This document shows, one piece after another, positions 55,526 to 63,951 of a stretch of DNA of 64,000 nt. The notes beneath the pieces are model-generated. The model had not been told where the DNA came from. It ran no database searches and saw only the letters and a program-made list of their open reading frames with translations. Numbering within the stretch: position 1 is the first letter of the stretch; every line of letters starts with the position of its first letter. The DNA is from CALJIC01 sp039805565. Lineage in GTDB: Bacteria > Chloroflexota > Chloroflexia > Chloroflexales > Roseiflexaceae. Position numbers and translations under genes: made by a program. The DNA is taken from positions 1 to 64,000 of the forward strand of contig JBDLTZ010000241.1 of NCBI GenBank assembly GCA_039805565.1. The letters are read 5' to 3'.

Positions 55526-56980
55526 TTACATCCAGCTCTGTGGTCCCAGGGCGGAGATCTCGGCCACGTAGCGGGCGACGCGGAGCATCTCGTCCTCGCT
55601 GGTCCGCTCGCGGAAGCCCGAGACGAGCTCCGGCATATGCTCCTCAATGAACTTGGTCGAGAAGTCGCCGGCGATGAACTTGGGGTGCCTGATGATGCTG
55701 AGCAGCAGCGGCGCCAGGGTCTTGATCCCCTCCAGGCGAAGATCGCCGGTGATCGCGCGGTCCATCACCCGCAGCGCGTCGGCGCGGTCGCTGCCGGAGG
55801 CCATCAGCAGCATGAAGTTCGAGTCGTAGTACGGCGGGATGTCCTCGCCCTCGGCTACGCCCTGGATGACGCGCACGTTCGGGCCGAGCGGCGGGCGCAG
55901 CCGGGTGATCGTGCCGAACGAGGGGCTGAAGCTCTTGGGGTCCTCGGCGTTCAGGCGCACCTCGAGCGCCCAGCGGTTGGGCACGACGTCGAGCTGCTTG
56001 ATCGGCAGCGGCTTGCCCTCGGCCACGTCGAGCATAATGCTGACGATATCAAGGCCGGTGATCAGCTCGGTGATCCCGTGCTCCACCTGGAGCCGTGTGT
56101 TGACCTCGAGGAAGTAGAAGTTCTGCGTGGAGGGCTCGAAGATGAACTCGACGGTGCCCGCCGAGGTGTAGCCGATCCGCCGCATCAGGCGCGCCGCGGT
56201 GACGCAGATCTCCTGGCGGAGGTCGTTCTCGAGAGTCGAGGGCGCCTCCTCGATGATCTTCTGGTTGCGGCGCTGCAGCGTGCACTCGCGCTCGAAGAGG
56301 TGCACGACGTGGCGGTGCTCGTCGGCCACCACCTGCACCTCAATGTGCCGGCCGTGCTCAATGTACTTCTCCACCAGCATGGTCTCGTCGCCGAAGGCCT
56401 TCTTCGCCTCCGAGCGCGCCTGGGCGAAGGCCGACGGGATCTGGTCCTCGCGGTCGACCTTGACCATGCCCTTGCCGCCGCCGCCCGACGCCGCCTTGAT
56501 CATGATCGGGAAGCGCACGCCCTCGGCGCGCATCCACTCGCTGATCTGCTCAGGGCCTGTGACGTGCTCGATCCCTGGGACGGTCGGCACGTTCGACTGC
56601 TTGGCGATCTCCTTGGCCCGGATCTTGTCGCCCATCAGCCGTATGACGTCCGGCTGCGGCCCGATCCAGATCAGGCCGGCGTCGACCACCTTCTGGGCGA
56701 AGTCTGCGTTTTCGGCCAGGAACCCCCAGCCGGGGTGTATGGCGTTCGAGCCGCTGGATAGGGCAGCTGCGATGATCTTGTCCGCGTTCAGGTAAGACTC
56801 GATCGGCGGCGCCTCGCCGATGTGTACGGCGGTGTCGGCCATGAACACATGATACGCGAGGCGATCAGGGGTGCTGTACACCGCAGTCGTGGGGATCTTC
56901 CGATCGCGACACGTGTGCATAATCCTGACAGCTGGGACACCGCGGTTGGCTACTAGCACTCTCCGGATGCTTCGTTGCAT
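55526..56980 (-). CDS. Biotin carboxylase subunit
   Basis: The 484-residue enzyme makes carboxybiotin from bicarbonate and ATP. It starts 'MQRSIRRVLVANRGVPAVRIMH' with the ATP-grasp motifs 'MIKAASGGGGKGMVKV' and 'FFxVEVNTRLQVEHGITE' (here 'FYFLEVNTRLQVEHGITEL'), plus 'RRNQKIIEEAPST'. The active-site Glu and Arg of the family are present. The ATG at 56980 is set by GGAGGTG 8 bases upstream; the longer open frame (to 57295) lies in noncoding sequence. It forms an operon with the carboxyltransferase gene. Confidence 0.93.
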   Translation of the reverse strand: MQRSIRRVLVANRGVPAVRIMHTCRDRKIPTTAVYSTPDRLAYHVFMADTAVHIGEAPPIESYLNADKIIAAALSSGSNAIHPGWGFLAENADFAQKVVDAGLIWIGPQPDVIRLMGDKIRAKEIAKQSNVPTVPGIEHVTGPEQISEWMRAEGVRFPIMIKAASGGGGKGMVKVDREDQIPSAFAQARSEAKKAFGDETMLVEKYIEHGRHIEVQVVADEHRHVVHLFERECTLQRRNQKIIEEAPSTLENDLRQEICVTAARLMRRIGYTSAGTVEFIFEPSTQNFYFLEVNTRLQVEHGITELITGLDIVSIMLDVAEGKPLPIKQLDVVPNRWALEVRLNAEDPKSFSPSFGTITRLRPPLGPNVRVIQGVAEGEDIPPYYDSNFMLLMASGSDRADALRVMDRAITGDLRLEGIKTLAPLLLSIIRHPKFIAGDFSTKFIEEHMPELVSGFRERTSEDEMLRVARYVAEISALGPQSWM

Positions 56981-57275
56981 GACAACGACACCTCCTGTAG
57001 ACGGTATTGAAGGCGTGAAAGTAGCGAGCAGTATAGCAGAGTTTTGCCCTCCGGCCGCGATTGGGAAGCGGCCCGCGCCCGCCCCGGGGATGCCGGCGAG
57101 CACGCCGTGGGTGGGTCGAAGTGTCAAGAGATTCCGGGAGATGTGCCGTCCCGATGCGTGATCTTCGCACGGGTATTGAACATGTTCTGAGCATGCCCGC
57201 CTCGCTGCTGTGTGGGCAGTTGGCGATCCTCTTGCCAGGCTTGAGGTTTCTTTACACCGGGGGCCGGTCCGCTGC

Positions 57276-57313
57276 AAAAAGCCGGGGGCGAGCACACGCG
57301 CTCGCCCCCGGCC
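57276..57313 (-). terminator. Rho-independent terminator of the ABC exporter operon
   Basis: On the minus strand GCCGGGGGCGAGC pairs with GCTCGCCCCCGGC around a 6-base loop (57281-57313), followed by TTTTT (57276-57280). It lies about 50 bases after the exporter stop codon. Confidence 0.85.
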
Positions 57314-57361
57314 GTATCGTGACCGCAGATGCAGATGTGGCGGGGGCGACCGCGCCGCCGC

Positions 57362-59182
57362 TCAGGCCGCGCGGCGCGAGCCCTCGATGTACTCCAGGCT
57401 CTGGTGCCGGAAGTACGTGTTGTAGAGCTCGGCATAGTGACCGCCGCGCATCATCAGCAGATCGTGGCTGCCCTGCTCCAGGATCTGCCCCTGGCGCAGC
57501 ACGATGATCCGGTCTGCGTGGCGCACCGTCGAGAGGCGGTGCGCGATCACGATCGAGGTACGGTGCTCCAGCACAGCGTCCAGGCCTTCCTGGATCAGCG
57601 CCTCGGTCAGCGGGTCCACGCTGGCAGTGGCCTCGTCCAGGATGACGATCGCCGGGTCCTGCAGCAGCACGCGCGCCAGCGCCACGAGCTGCCGCTGCCC
57701 CATCGAGAGACTCGCTCCGCGCTCGCCCACCTCGGTGTCCAGCCCAGCCGGAAGACTCGCGATCCAGTCCCCGCCGCCCACGTGGCGCGCCGCGGCCAGC
57801 ACCTCGTCATCCCCCGCGTCCGGCTTGCCGTAGCGGATGTTCTCGCGCACCGTGCCGTCGAACAGGAACGGCGACTGCGTCACGATGCCGAGCCGCGATC
57901 GGTAGGCCTCGAGGTCCAGCTCGCGGATGTCCACGCCGTCCACGGTGATCCGGCCTCCCTGGAACTCGTAGAAGCGCGCGATCAGCTTGGCGATGCTCGA
58001 CTTGCCGCTGCCAGTGTGGCCCACCAGCGCCAGCGTCTCACCCGCGCGGACGTGCAGGTCGAAGCCGCGCAGCACCCAGGGAGACGAAGGCTGAACGTCA
58101 TACGTGAAGTCCACCTCCTCGAAGCGGATCTCGCCGCGGATCGCGGGCAGCACGGTGCTTCCGGTCTGCGTCACCCGCGGCTCGGAGTCGATCAGCGCGA
58201 ACACCCGCTCGCCGGCGGCCAGGCCGAGCTGGAACTGGCTCCAGAACGACGCGATGCTGGTGAGCGGGAACCAGAACAGGATCAGCCCCTGGATGAACAG
58301 GTACCAGGTGCCGGCGGTCAGCTCGCCCGCGCGCACCCCCTGTACGCCGAAGTAGACCAGCGCGGCCGTGCCGAGGCCTGCCAGCAGGTTCAGGATCGGG
58401 AAGATGCTGCTGAACACGTAGCGCGTCTGCGTGTTCACCCGGCGCGACTGTGTGTTGACCTCGAGGAACTCGGCGTAGATCGCCGGCTCCTGGCGGAAAG
58501 TCTTCGCCACGCCGATGCCGCTCACCGTCTCCTGGATGTGGGCGCTGACGGTGGCGTTCATGCGGCGCGAGCGGGTGATTGTGTTGCGCGCCAGGGCCCG
58601 GAAGCCCAGCGCCGCGCCGATGATGAAGGGCGCCAGCGCGATCAGGATCAGGGTGAGCTGGATGTTCACCGTCCAGAGGTAGCCGATCAGCAGCACCACC
58701 AGCAGCACGCGGCTCACCAGGTCCATCGTCAGGGTCATCACGCTCGAGAAGGCCTGCGTGTCCGAGGTGACGCGGCTGACGATCTTGCCCGACGAGAACT
58801 CGTCGTAGAACGACATGTCGCGCTTGAGCACGGCGTCCACGGCGTCCTCGCGCAGCTTGAGCACGACGTCACCCACCGCCTGTGAGGAGAGCCGCTGGCG
58901 CAGCGCGTTGAAGACCCACGAGAGCGAGGCTAGCAGCGCCAGGGCGCCGGCGGCCAGCAGCAGCCGGGGCGTCGATGGGTCGCGCTGGACCTGGTCGATG
59001 CCGGCGGAGATGACGATCGGCAGGCCGGTGTCGAGCGCGGCGGTGAGCAGGATCGCCGCCGACGCCACCAGCATCTTACGGCCCTGCGGCCGGAAGTAGC
59101 CGAGGATACGCCGCACCAGCTCGCCGTCGGTGTACTTGCGGTCGTAGCCCTCGGCGTCCAAGCCGTCCATGAGAAAGCCCAT
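57362..59182 (-). CDS. Heterodimeric ABC exporter, half with intact Walker B
   Basis: A 606-residue ABC exporter half-transporter: six hydrophobic helices then a nucleotide-binding domain. Walker A is 'LVGHTGSGKSSIAKLI', Walker B with catalytic Glu is 'IVILDEATASVD', and the switch His is in 'IVIAHRLSTVRHAD'. The signature is LSMGQ, not the canonical LSGGQ. In heterodimeric exporters such as TM287/288 and BmrCD, one site is degenerate and the other catalytic. Here the degenerate signature pairs with the degenerate Walker B of the partner. It lies 223 bases downstream of the partner gene, with palindromic repeats between. Confidence 0.95.
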   Translation of the reverse strand: MGFLMDGLDAEGYDRKYTDGELVRRILGYFRPQGRKMLVASAAILLTAALDTGLPIVISAGIDQVQRDPSTPRLLLAAGALALLASLSWVFNALRQRLSSQAVGDVVLKLREDAVDAVLKRDMSFYDEFSSGKIVSRVTSDTQAFSSVMTLTMDLVSRVLLVVLLIGYLWTVNIQLTLILIALAPFIIGAALGFRALARNTITRSRRMNATVSAHIQETVSGIGVAKTFRQEPAIYAEFLEVNTQSRRVNTQTRYVFSSIFPILNLLAGLGTAALVYFGVQGVRAGELTAGTWYLFIQGLILFWFPLTSIASFWSQFQLGLAAGERVFALIDSEPRVTQTGSTVLPAIRGEIRFEEVDFTYDVQPSSPWVLRGFDLHVRAGETLALVGHTGSGKSSIAKLIARFYEFQGGRITVDGVDIRELDLEAYRSRLGIVTQSPFLFDGTVRENIRYGKPDAGDDEVLAAARHVGGGDWIASLPAGLDTEVGERGASLSMGQRQLVALARVLLQDPAIVILDEATASVDPLTEALIQEGLDAVLEHRTSIVIAHRLSTVRHADRIIVLRQGQILEQGSHDLLMMRGGHYAELYNTYFRHQSLEYIEGSRRAA

Positions 59183-59209
59183 AGAATGGTGTCCCCCTCC
59201 CGCTGCCCC

Positions 59210-59392
59210 TCCCGCGCCGGGGAGGGGAGAAGGTTGTCTGTCGGAGGGGCTGTGCCCCTCCGGCTCCCGTCAGTGTTATGCGAGGGGCTGCGCCCCGTCA
59301 GTTACGTCAGAAGGGGCTTGCTCCCCGCAGTGTTACGCGAGGGCCTGCGCCCTGTGAGTCCACGCCGGTTACCAAGAGGCTGCGCCCCGCCT
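59210..59392. repeat. Tandem GAGGGGC...GCCCC palindromes
   Basis: Five or six short hairpins of the form GGAGGGGCTGTGCCCCTCC, GAGGGGCTGCGCCCC, AAGGGGCTTGCTCCCC, AGGGCCTGCGCCCT and AGGCTGCGCCCC are spaced about 30-50 bases apart. Between them recurs CAGTGTTAxGCGAG. They fill the gap between the two halves of the exporter and could modulate expression of the second half. Confidence 0.8.
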
Positions 59393-59409
59393 CACGCCTC
59401 ACGCCTCAC
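59389..59409. repeat. Tandem heptamer repeat (GCCTCAC)3
   Basis: Three perfect 7-base units run from the last palindrome into the stop codon of the upstream exporter half. Confidence 0.85.
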
Positions 59410-61226
59410 GACTCGAGGCTCAGCGCCGGCACGCCCTCTTCCTCGCCCTCCAGCGCCGGCAGGTCCGCGTCGTAGCGCGCGAAGATGCGCCGGTAGATCG
59501 GCGAGCGCCGCAGCAGATCCTCGTGGGTGCCGGCCGCCGTCAGGCGCCCCTGGTCCAGCACCAGGATCAGGTCGGCCCAGCGGATCTGCGAGAGCCGGTG
59601 GGTGATCAGGATGGTGGTGCGCCCCTCCTGCATCTTCTGGATCGCGCGCTGGATCTGGTCCTCGGTGGCGCTGTCGATGGCGCTGGTGCTATCGTCAAGG
59701 ATCAGGATGCGCGGGTCGCTCAGGAAGGCGCGCGCCAGCGCCACCCGCTGCCGCTGCCCGCCCGAGAGCGTGGTGCCGCGCTCGCCCACCACGGTGTCGT
59801 AGCCGTCGGGGAAGCCGCTGATGAACGCGTGCGCCTGCGCGGCCTCGGCGGCCGCCTCGATCTCGGCCCGTGTGGCGCTCGGCCTGCCGAAGGCGATGTT
59901 GTCGGCGATGCTGCGCGAGAACAGGAAGACGTCCTGCTCGATCTTGCCGATCTGGCTGCGCAGCGAGTCCAGGTCCCACTCGCGCACGTCCACGCCGTCC
60001 ACCAGCACCCGGCCGGCAGTCGTGTCGTAGGTGCGGTTCACCAGCTGGGTCAGGGCGCTCTTGCCGCTGCCTGTCTGCCCCACGACCGCCACCGTCTGGC
60101 CGGGGCGGATAGTGAACGAGATCGCATTGAGGACAGCCCCGTGCGCCGCTTCGCCGTACCCGAAGGACACGTCCTCGAAGACGATCTCGCCGCGCAGGGG
60201 CGCCCGGTGCCCGCCGCTGTTCTGGTCTACGTCGGTCTCGGCCTGGATGATCGACAGGATGCGGCCGGCGCTCGAGAGGCCGGACTGCACCAGCGAGAGC
60301 GCGAAGATCGAGATGAAGGTCGGGAAGCGTAAGATCGCCACCAGGCCCATCGTCGAGATCACCTGCGCCAGCGTGGCGTCTCCCTGCTGGTAGAGCCACA
60401 GCGCGTGCAGGAAGGTCAGCCCCACCGCGAAGCCGTAGAACAGGAGGGGCAGGTAGCCGGCCTCGGTGTGCCCCTGCAAGACGAACGAGTCGCGGAAGGC
60501 GCGGGCGTTGCGGCGGAAGCGCGTGCGCTCGAACAGCTCGCGCGCGCTGGCCTTCACCACCTCGATGCCGGAGACCGTCTCCTCAAGGCCGGCGTTCATG
60601 GTGCCGAACTGCTGCCGCTGCCGGTCGATGATCGGGCTCAGCCGGCGTCGGTAGCGGCGCACGGCCACGATGTAGCTGACGATGAACAGCACCGGCACCA
60701 GCGCCAGCTCCGGCTTGAGGCTGGCGATGAACCCGATCGGCACGATGATGCCGAGCACGGTCTCGAACAGCAGCGTTCCGCCCGGGGCGACCATGTTGCT
60801 CAGCTGCTGCGTGTCGTCGGTGGCGCGCGCCATAATGTCGCCCGCCCGCTGCCGGTCGTGGAACGTCTTGCTTTTGCCCAGCAGGCTGGCGTACAGCTCC
60901 TCGCGCGCGTCGGCCTCGAAGCGCGTGGCGATGTTCTCGGCGGAGAGGCTTCCCGTGAGCATGAAGACGCTGTCGAGCGCCAGCAGCCCGAGGATGCCGA
61001 GCGCCAGGCCGAGCACTGAGCCCCCGGCCGAGCTCATGGCGGCCTCGGCGGCCTGCCCGATCAGCACCTGGGCGCGCGAGTACACGAGCCACGCGCCGAC
61101 GAAGCAGCTTACGGTCAGCGCGGCAAATAGGCGGTAGCGCCACACGTGGGAGAACACCCAGCGCAACAAGCTGGACCGGTCGTAGCTGTAGGCGCCGGGG
61201 GCGGTAAACTCGCTCCTTTGGTGCAC
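59406..61226 (-). CDS. Heterodimeric ABC exporter, half with degenerate Walker B
   Basis: A 606-residue ABC exporter half-transporter, first gene of the pair. After an N-terminal extension (VHQRSEFTAPGAYSYDRSSL) come six hydrophobic helices and a nucleotide-binding domain with Walker A 'VVGQTGSGKSALTQLV', canonical signature LSGGQRQRVALAR and Walker B 'ILILDDSTSAIDS', in which the catalytic Glu is replaced by Asp. That is the hallmark of the degenerate site in heterodimeric exporters. The GTG at 61226 is chosen because GGGAGG lies about 6 bases upstream. A leader ORF and an attenuator precede it. Confidence 0.95.
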   Translation of the reverse strand: MHQRSEFTAPGAYSYDRSSLLRWVFSHVWRYRLFAALTVSCFVGAWLVYSRAQVLIGQAAEAAMSSAGGSVLGLALGILGLLALDSVFMLTGSLSAENIATRFEADAREELYASLLGKSKTFHDRQRAGDIMARATDDTQQLSNMVAPGGTLLFETVLGIIVPIGFIASLKPELALVPVLFIVSYIVAVRRYRRRLSPIIDRQRQQFGTMNAGLEETVSGIEVVKASARELFERTRFRRNARAFRDSFVLQGHTEAGYLPLLFYGFAVGLTFLHALWLYQQGDATLAQVISTMGLVAILRFPTFISIFALSLVQSGLSSAGRILSIIQAETDVDQNSGGHRAPLRGEIVFEDVSFGYGEAAHGAVLNAISFTIRPGQTVAVVGQTGSGKSALTQLVNRTYDTTAGRVLVDGVDVREWDLDSLRSQIGKIEQDVFLFSRSIADNIAFGRPSATRAEIEAAAEAAQAHAFISGFPDGYDTVVGERGTTLSGGQRQRVALARAFLSDPRILILDDSTSAIDSATEDQIQRAIQKMQEGRTTILITHRLSQIRWADLILVLDQGRLTAAGTHEDLLRRSPIYRRIFARYDADLPALEGEEEGVPALSLES

Positions 61227-61247
61227 AGGAGCCTCCCTTCTCGAGAC

Positions 61248-61281
61248 AAAAAAACAGCTGCGGGTTTGTCGCCCGCAGCCC
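61248..61281 (-). terminator. Leader terminator (attenuator) of the ABC exporter operon
   Basis: On the minus strand GGCTGCGGG pairs with CCCGCAGC(C) around cgacaaa (61257-61280), followed by seven T (61248-61254). It lies 22 bases before the exporter GTG, with no minus-strand gene upstream except the short leader ORF, so it acts as an attenuator rather than as a gene end. Its 5' arm (61270-61281) also pairs with the leader segment at 61315-61328. Confidence 0.85.
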
Positions 61282-61305
61282 TCGTCCGACGTCGCGTGCC
61301 GCGCG

Positions 61306-61389
61306 TCACACGGGGGGCCTGGCGGGCGCCGTGTCGCGCCGCGCGCTTCGGGTGAGGGCCGCCTGGTTGGTGTGCTGCGAAGACGCCAT
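61306..61389 (-). CDS. Leader peptide of the ABC exporter operon (27 aa)
   Basis: ATG at 61387-61389, with GGAG about 10 bases upstream, opens MASSQHTNQAALTRSARRDT and ends PARPPV before TGA 61306-61308. An in-frame ATG at 61425, only a few bases after the predicted transcription start, would give a 39-residue leaderless version (MTVGVTSSEYDA...). The stop codon is 25 bases before the terminator. The last third of the ORF contains the antiterminator arm, so where the ribosome sits decides which hairpin forms. It fits the BmrB-type logic but is otherwise uncharacterised. Confidence 0.6.
   Translation of the reverse strand: MASSQHTNQAALTRSARRDTAPARPPV
61315..61328 (-). promoter_or_regulatory. 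Antiterminator 5' arm in the exporter leader
   Basis: On the minus strand CGCCCGCCAGGCCC can pair with GGGCTGCGGGCG (61270-61281), which is the 5' arm of the terminator: CGCCCGC with GCGGGCG, then GCCC with GGGC. The two folds are mutually exclusive. This arm overlaps the end of the leader ORF. Confidence 0.65.
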
Positions 61390-61433
61390 TGCATCATACT
61401 CCGAGCTTGTGACACCTACCGTCATTCGTGCCG

Positions 61434-61439
61434 AGTATA
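61434..61439 (-). promoter_or_regulatory. Promoter -10 of the ABC exporter operon
   Basis: TATACT on the minus strand, no strong -35. The predicted start point (about 61427) lies just before the in-frame ATG at 61425. It is divergent from the histidine kinase promoter at 61495-61523. Confidence 0.6.
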
Positions 61440-61494
61440 CCACATCGTGTGGCCCCGGCATCGGCCATAAGACGGACGCGACCCACCTCCACCA

Positions 61495-61523
61495 TTGCGC
61501 CTGTGTGCCGCCGCTGCTATACT
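61495..61523 (+). promoter_or_regulatory. Histidine kinase promoter
   Basis: TTGCGC (61495-61500), 17-base spacer, TATACT (61518-61523). Same -35 and spacing as the rpsT promoter. The start point is about 50 bases before the kinase ATG. Confidence 0.7.
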
Positions 61524-61584
61524 CGTACATCCCTGGTCCCTCTTGTGCTGCATGGTGGTATACGAGTTCCAAAGGAGACTCGGT

Positions 61585-63951
61585 ATGCCGGCGAGGAGCA
61601 CGGCCGGGCGCGTGGCCCGGGCGGAGCCGCGCGAGACGGAAGGGCGATACCTCATGGCCGATAACGCCCCGCTGATGCTCTGGGTTACCGGCGCCGACGG
61701 CGCGTGTACGTTCCTCAGCCAGTCCTGGTACGACTTCACCGGCCAGAGCGAGGAGACGGCCCTCGGCTTCGGCTGGCTCGAAGCAGCTCACCCCGATGAC
61801 CGCGCCCTCGCGGAGCAGTCGTTCCTCGCCGCCACCGTGCAGTACGCCGCTTTCCGCCTCGATTACCGCATCCGGCGCGTGGACGGCGAGTACCGCTGGG
61901 CGATTGACTCGGGCGCCCCGCGATTCGCGGAGGACGGCACGTTCCTTGGCTATATTGGGGCGGTAATTGACATAACCGATCGAAAACATGCCGAGGAGGC
62001 GCTCAGGAGCTCCGAGGCCAAGTTTGCCACCGCTTTCAACGCCGGGCCGATCATCCTGACGATCACCCGGCTGGCCGACGGGCGCTTCGTCGAGGTGAAC
62101 GAGAGCTTCCTCAACACCAGCGGCTACGCACGCGAGGAGGTGTTGGGTCGCACGCCGCTCGAGCTCGGCATATGGGTGCGCCCCGAGCAGCGCGTGGCCG
62201 GCCTTGAGGAGCTGCGCCGTGGCCGGCGGGTGCGCGAGGTCGAGGCCGACTTCCGGACGAAGAACGGCCGGATATTCACCTGCCTCATGTCCGCTGAGCT
62301 GATCCAGGCCGACGGCCAGCTGTGTGTGCTTACCGCCCTCACCGATATCACCGCCCGCAAACAGGCTGATGCGCTCCTCGAGCGCTATCACCTGCTCTCC
62401 AGGCGCGCGCGCGACATCGTGCTGTTCATCCGGCCCGACGGCCAGATCGTGGACGCTAACCAGGCGGCGATGTCGGCCTACGGCTACGACCGCGCGACGC
62501 TGCTCACGATGCGGATCTACGACCTGCGCGATAGCTCCCCCATCCCCCTCGTGAGCGAGCAGATGGCGCGGGCCAATGTGAGTGGCCTGCTGTTCGAGGC
62601 TATTCACCGCCGCAGCGACGGCTCGACCTTCCCGGTAGAGGTGAGCTCGATCGGCGCGGACATCGGTGGCCAGCGCCTGCTGCTGAGCATCATCCGCGAC
62701 ATCAGCGAGCGCAGGCGTGCCGAGGAGGAGGCGCGCGTCCTCGCCGACCTCACCGAGCTCATCCGCCTGACCGAGGACCCCGATGAGCTGCTCTGGCAAG
62801 CCTCTCGCGCGCTCGGCGAGTACCTGAACGTCCGGCGCTGCTTCTTCATCGACATCGATGTCCCCAACAACTACGCGGTCGCGCACCGCCAGTACTGCCG
62901 CGACGTCCCGCCTGTGCCCTCCGAGTATCAGGTGTCGGACTACAGCGAGCAGGCCAGGAGCGAGATCGCGGCCGGGCGGACGATCATCAACTGTGACTCG
63001 CAGATAGACCCGCGCACGGCGGCGAGCTACGAGAGAACCTACCGGCCCTACGGTGAGCGCGCCTACGTAGCCGTGCCGCTCCTGCGCGAGGGGCGCTGGG
63101 AGGCGATGCTGTGGGTCAGCACGGACGAGCCGCGCGAGTGGCGGCCGCGCGAGGTAGCGCTGCTGGAGTCCGTGGCCGAGCGCGCCTGGATGGCCGTCGA
63201 GAAGCTGCGCCTCTACGCCGCCGAGCAGCGCGCCCGCGCCCTGGCCGAGGCGGCGGTGCGCGCGCGCGACCAGTTCCTCCAGGTAGCCTCGCACGAGCTG
63301 AAGACGCCGCTCACGGCCCTGCTCGGCAACGCCCAGCTCTTCGAGCGCCGCACCTCCCGCGATGGGACCCTCTCCGAGCGCGACCGCCGCGCCGTGCGGA
63401 CGATCGCCGATCAGGCGGCTCGCCTCGACCAGATGATCTCCGCGCTGCTCGACATCACCCGATTCGACGCCGGCCAGGTGACGCTGAATCGCGAGCGGAT
63501 CGATCTGGCAGCCCTGCTCCGCCGCGTGATCGATGACCTGCGCCCCGCCCTCATGCGGCACGCCATCGATCTGACCGGCGTCGCCTCGCTTCCAGTGGAG
63601 GGCGACCCCATGCGCCTCGAGCAGGTCTTCCGCAACCTGCTCAGCAACGCGGTCAAGTACAGCCCCGCCGGCGGGCGCGTCAGCGTACGGCTCGACGCGC
63701 GTGACTCATCGGCCACGGTGGAGGTGGCGGATGAGGGCGTCGGTATCCCACCAGATGCACTGCCGCACCTGTTCGACCGCTTCTTCCGAGTGGACAGCGC
63801 CGCGACCCAGCGCATCGACGGCACCGGGCTCGGCCTGTACGTGGTGCGGGAGATTGTCGCGCTGCACGGCGGTGACGTGACGGCGACGAGCGAGGTGGGT
63901 GTGGGGAGCGTGTTCACCGTGAGCCTGCCGCTCAAATCGCGTATGCTATAA
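61585..63951 (+). CDS. Cytoplasmic multi-PAS/GAF histidine kinase
   Basis: A 788-residue sensor kinase without membrane helices. Three PAS domains (about residues 25-140, 145-265, 270-385; e.g. 'PLMLWVTGADGACTFLSQSWYDFTG', 'LTITRLADGRFVEVNESFLNTSGY') are followed by a GAF domain (about 400-555). The phosphorylated His is in 'QVASHELKTPLTALLGN', and the ATP lobe shows 'NLLSNAVKYSPAGG', 'VADEGVGIPPDALPHLFDRFF' and 'GTGLGLYVVREIV'. No receiver is attached and no response regulator gene is adjacent, so the partner is elsewhere. ATG 61585 has AAAGGAG 8 bases upstream. It is divergent from the ABC exporter and may sense the same signal. Confidence 0.95.
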   Translation: MPARSTAGRVARAEPRETEGRYLMADNAPLMLWVTGADGACTFLSQSWYDFTGQSEETALGFGWLEAAHPDDRALAEQSFLAATVQYAAFRLDYRIRRVDGEYRWAIDSGAPRFAEDGTFLGYIGAVIDITDRKHAEEALRSSEAKFATAFNAGPIILTITRLADGRFVEVNESFLNTSGYAREEVLGRTPLELGIWVRPEQRVAGLEELRRGRRVREVEADFRTKNGRIFTCLMSAELIQADGQLCVLTALTDITARKQADALLERYHLLSRRARDIVLFIRPDGQIVDANQAAMSAYGYDRATLLTMRIYDLRDSSPIPLVSEQMARANVSGLLFEAIHRRSDGSTFPVEVSSIGADIGGQRLLLSIIRDISERRRAEEEARVLADLTELIRLTEDPDELLWQASRALGEYLNVRRCFFIDIDVPNNYAVAHRQYCRDVPPVPSEYQVSDYSEQARSEIAAGRTIINCDSQIDPRTAASYERTYRPYGERAYVAVPLLREGRWEAMLWVSTDEPREWRPREVALLESVAERAWMAVEKLRLYAAEQRARALAEAAVRARDQFLQVASHELKTPLTALLGNAQLFERRTSRDGTLSERDRRAVRTIADQAARLDQMISALLDITRFDAGQVTLNRERIDLAALLRRVIDDLRPALMRHAIDLTGVASLPVEGDPMRLEQVFRNLLSNAVKYSPAGGRVSVRLDARDSSATVEVADEGVGIPPDALPHLFDRFFRVDSAATQRIDGTGLGLYVVREIVALHGGDVTATSEVGVGSVFTVSLPLKSRML

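Noticed and set aside
56981..57295. Upstream extension of the biotin carboxylase
   Set aside because: The sequence before 56980 is not protein-like and lacks family similarity, while GGAGGTG sits right before the ATG at 56980.
160..59409. CRISPR arrays from the heptamer and palindrome tracts
   Set aside because: Units are 7 bases without spacers, or short hairpins; no 25-40 base repeats with unique spacers and no cas genes.
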